Made by a program: the position numbers and the translations under genes
NCBI GenBank assembly: GCA_000433535.1
Contig: FR892668.1
Location: 23,313 to 87,312, forward strand
Origin: Dorea sp. CAG:317
GTDB taxonomy: Bacteria > Bacillota > Clostridia > Lachnospirales > Lachnospiraceae
Direction: 5' to 3'
DNA length: 64,000 bases
In this document: piece by piece, positions 61,521-64,000 of the stretch
How positions within the stretch are numbered: the first letter of the stretch is position 1
How the letters are laid out: each line of letters begins with the position of its first letter
Notes under the pieces: generated by a model
Database searches by the model: none
What the model saw: the letters and a program-made list of their open reading frames with translations, nothing else
Told to the model about the DNA's origin: nothing

Positions 61521-63872
61521 ATGTCAACAAAAGCGACGACTTATGAATCTTTAGACAACAAGATCGCTGCCAGCACATTGACAGAGGATTTGGTAAAAGG
61601 GCTGGAAGTTGTAGATGGTCATGCAATCAAAGAGAAAAAAGATTACGAAAAACCAGATGAATTATATGACATGTTAATTGCCCGTATCCGACAGTATCAT
61701 CCGTCTACGGATATCAGCATGATTGAAAAGGCTTACGAATTAGCCAAGAAAGCACATGGAAATCAATGCCGGAAGTCCGGAGAGCCATACATTGTACACC
61801 CACTTTGGGTGACCATTATTCTGGCAAATCTGGAGATGGATAAAGAAACGATCGTGGCAGGAATGCTCCATGACGTAGTAGAGGATACCGAGGTCACAGA
61901 CGGAGAGATAGAAAAGGAATTTGGGAAAGAAGTAGCGCTTCTGGTAGACGGTGTTACAAAATTAGGACAGCTGTCTTATTCTTCAGATAAACTGGAAGTG
62001 CAGGCGGAAAATTTAAGAAAGATGTTTCTCGCAATGGCGAAAGATATCCGTGTCATTATCATTAAACTGGCAGACCGTCTTCACAACATGCGGACTTTGC
62101 AGTTTATGACGCCGGCAAAGCAGAAAGAAAAAGCAAAAGAAACAATGGATATCTATGCTCCGATTGCACAGAGACTTGGTATTTCCAAGATCAAGACGGA
62201 GCTTGATGACCTTGCGCTTAAATATTCCCAGCCGGAAGTATTTTTTGATCTCGTAGCTCAGATCAATGCGAGAAAAACAGAGCGTGAAGAATTTGTAGAT
62301 CAGATTGTGGCAGAAGTTTCCAAACACATGGAAAATGCACATATTAAATGTGAGATCAGCGGACGTGTCAAACATTTCTTCAGCATTTACCGTAAGATGG
62401 TCAATCAGGACAAAACAGTAGACCAGATCTATGATCTGTTTGCGGTGCGCATCATTGTAGATTCTGTCAAAGACTGTTATGCTGCGCTTGGCGTGATCCA
62501 TGAAATGTATACGCCGATTCCGGGGCGTTTCAAAGATTACATTGCCATGCCGAAGGCAAATATGTACCAGTCTCTTCACACAACGCTTATGAGTTCGGTA
62601 GGTCAGCCTTTTGAGATTCAGATCCGAACAGAAGAGATGCATAAGACTGCGGAATATGGTATTGCGGCTCATTGGAAATATAAGGAAACCGGAGGAAGCA
62701 GTCAGAAGAATATTGAGACTCAGGCGGAAGAAAAATTAAGCTGGCTCAGACAGATCTTAGAGTGGCAGAGAGATATGTCTGATAACCGTGAATTTTTAAA
62801 TCTGATCAAGGGAGATTTGGATCTTTTCGCAGAAGATGTGTACTGCTTCACCCCGCAGGGAGATGTAAAGAATCTGCCCAATGGCTCTACACCGATCGAC
62901 TTCGCGTATGCGATTCACAGTGCAGTTGGAAATAAGATGGTTGGTGCAAGGGTAAATGGTAAGCTTGTAAATATAGATTATAAAATTCAAAATGGAGACA
63001 GAATCGAGATTTTAACTTCTCAGAACTCCAGAGGACCAAGCAGAGACTGGTTGAATATTGTAAAGAGTACGCAGGCTAAGAACAAGATCAACCAGTGGTT
63101 TAAGAAAGAATTTAAAGAAAGCAATATTATTAAAGGTAAGGAAATGATCGCTGCTTACTGTAAAGCAAAATCCGTTACACTGAGCAACATCATGACAACG
63201 AAATATCAGGAGATCGTGCAGAAAAAGTACGGATTCAAAGATTGGGATGCTGTACTTGCAGCCATCGGACACGGAGGACTTAAGGAAGGTCAGGTCGTTA
63301 ACCGTCTGGTAGAAGAATATGACAAAGAGCATAAGCAGGTGCTTACGGATGCAAGCGTGCTTGAGAAAGTGGCGGAAGCTTCCAAGAATAAAGTGCATAT
63401 TGCCAAGTCTAAGAGTGGAATTGTAGTCAAAGGAATTGATGATGTGGCTGTGCGTTTCTCCCGATGCTGTAATCCGGTTCCGGGAGATGAGATCGTAGGA
63501 TTTGTTACCCGCGGAAGAGGGTTGTCTATTCACCGTACGGACTGTGTCAATATGCTTCATCTTACAGAAGCAGAGCGCGCAAGGCTGATTGATGCAGAGT
63601 GGGAAGGAGACGTGGCTGAAAAGGCAGGCGGTCAGTATCTGGCAGAGATCAAGATTTATGCATACGACAGACAGGGCTTCCTTATGGAAATGTCGAAGAT
63701 CTTCACAGAGATGGAAGTGGATGTGAAGTCAATGAATGTACGTACGAGCAAGCAGGGGACAGCGACCATTGAGATTGGATTTGTCGTACATGGAAGAGAA
63801 GAACTTGAAAAAGTCAGCAAGAAGATCCAGCAGCTGGACGGTGTGATCGATATTGAAAGGGCGACAGGTTAG
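61521..63872 (+). CDS. rel: Bifunctional (p)ppGpp synthetase/hydrolase Rel
   Basis: 783 residues, RelA/SpoT homologue. The hydrolase domain has an intact HD motif (GMLHDVVEDT) and HPLWVTIILANL. The synthetase has FKDYIAMPKANMYQSLHTTL. TGS is DVYCFTPQGDVKNLPNGSTPID, then RCCNPVPGDEIVGFVTRGRG (zinc-finger/RIS region) and a C-terminal ACT domain (AEIKIYAYDRQGFLMEMSKIF). Both activities are expected, so this is the main stringent-response enzyme. It links to CodY in the same window through GTP levels. ATG 61521 follows GGGGGAGG. Confidence 0.97.
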   Translation: MSTKATTYESLDNKIAASTLTEDLVKGLEVVDGHAIKEKKDYEKPDELYDMLIARIRQYHPSTDISMIEKAYELAKKAHGNQCRKSGEPYIVHPLWVTIILANLEMDKETIVAGMLHDVVEDTEVTDGEIEKEFGKEVALLVDGVTKLGQLSYSSDKLEVQAENLRKMFLAMAKDIRVIIIKLADRLHNMRTLQFMTPAKQKEKAKETMDIYAPIAQRLGISKIKTELDDLALKYSQPEVFFDLVAQINARKTEREEFVDQIVAEVSKHMENAHIKCEISGRVKHFFSIYRKMVNQDKTVDQIYDLFAVRIIVDSVKDCYAALGVIHEMYTPIPGRFKDYIAMPKANMYQSLHTTLMSSVGQPFEIQIRTEEMHKTAEYGIAAHWKYKETGGSSQKNIETQAEEKLSWLRQILEWQRDMSDNREFLNLIKGDLDLFAEDVYCFTPQGDVKNLPNGSTPIDFAYAIHSAVGNKMVGARVNGKLVNIDYKIQNGDRIEILTSQNSRGPSRDWLNIVKSTQAKNKINQWFKKEFKESNIIKGKEMIAAYCKAKSVTLSNIMTTKYQEIVQKKYGFKDWDAVLAAIGHGGLKEGQVVNRLVEEYDKEHKQVLTDASVLEKVAEASKNKVHIAKSKSGIVVKGIDDVAVRFSRCCNPVPGDEIVGFVTRGRGLSIHRTDCVNMLHLTEAERARLIDAEWEGDVAEKAGGQYLAEIKIYAYDRQGFLMEMSKIFTEMEVDVKSMNVRTSKQGTATIEIGFVVHGREELEKVSKKIQQLDGVIDIERATG

Positions 63873-63876
63873 AAAT

Positions 63877-64000
63877 ATGAAAGTAGAAAAATTTGTAACA
63901 GGAATTATCAGTACCAATTGTTATCTTGTCATCAATGAAGATACGAAACAGGCAGTGGTCATTGACCCGGCTGCCTGTCCGTCCTATCTGATGAGCCATA
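63877..64000 (+). CDS. MBL-fold hydrolase, N-terminal part (partial)
   Basis: The first 41 codons of a gene cut by the right edge. It starts MKVEKFVTGIISTNCYLVIN, followed by AVVIDPAA, the opening strands of glyoxalase II-type metallo-beta-lactamase proteins. In Lachnospiraceae such a gene usually follows rel, often ahead of hemZ. It begins 4 bases after the rel stop, so cotranscription is likely. The HxHxDH metal motif is outside the window, and its substrate is unknown. Confidence 0.75.
   Translation, partial: MKVEKFVTGIISTNCYLVINEDTKQAVVIDPAACPSYLMSH

Overview
This window is a chromosomal stretch from an anaerobic, endospore-forming Gram-positive bacterium of the Clostridia, most probably a gut Lachnospiraceae. 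The evidence is: sporulation genes (sigK, cotJABC, spoIIGA-sigE-sigG, spoVT); the Clostridia-specific SCIFF peptide with its radical SAM maturase; Lachnospiraceae-type orphan families (DUF5688-like, DUF6106-like, TIGR04086-like); fused SecDF; strong AGGAGG ribosome sites; and sigma-A promoters with 17-base spacers. Genus is not resolvable by reading. Almost all genes lie on the + strand. The exceptions are an FMN_bind-like protein, yqeY and gap.

Layout. 1-5.4 kb: end of a MiaB-like methylthiotransferase, then ireB-ruvX-DUF1292-fur-rnjA and the tRNA wobble-uridine pair trmR-trhP, with a palindromic repeat inserted between rnjA and trmR. 5.6-11 kb: sigK, yifB/comM, dprA, topA. 11-14.4 kb: codY, an orphan, and a CIRCE-controlled groS-groL operon. 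14.5-21.5 kb: guaB-galM, an anchored amidase, a chorismate mutase-shikimate kinase fusion, yqeG, efp and a DUF5688-type gene. 21.6-28.8 kb: tRNA-Arg(CCG), a lipoprotein, azlCD, htrA, cotJABC, a first ftsW-like gene and degV. 29-40.6 kb: a division/cell-wall cluster (mraZ-rsmH-ftsL-pbpB-spoVD-like-mraY-murD-ftsW-ftsQ-ftsZ) lacking murE, murF, murG and murB. 40.7-45 kb: spoIIGA-sigE, a beta-CASP nuclease gene and sigG. 46-54 kb: pth-mfd-prsA, yqeY, spoVT, a TIGR04086 membrane protein and a divergent PsuG/IndA homologue. 54-57 kb: gap divergent from the SCIFF RiPP operon. 57-64 kb: secDF-recJ-rel and the start of a metallo-beta-lactamase-fold gene.

How it fits together. Four sporulation transcription regulators (sigE, sigG, sigK, spoVT) and their apparent control sites are visible. 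spoIIGA has a stretched 21-base-spaced TTGACA/TATAAT promoter with two Spo0A-box-like sites. spoVT has a sigma-G-like promoter. cotJABC and sigK have plausible sigma-E elements. The division cluster starts with a TTGAAA-17-TACAAT promoter overlapped by six 10-base MraZ boxes. It carries a terminator-like hairpin whose 3' arm holds the ribosome site of the second PBP gene, and it restarts at an internal promoter before mraY.

Nothing here is an obviously foreign island; base composition and codon use look uniform by eye. The best leads are the SCIFF operon, the PBP-PBP attenuator, the spoIIGA promoter, the repeat that supplies the start codon of trmR, and several uncharacterised lineage-specific proteins. 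All coordinates come from reading the sequence; no database search was run.
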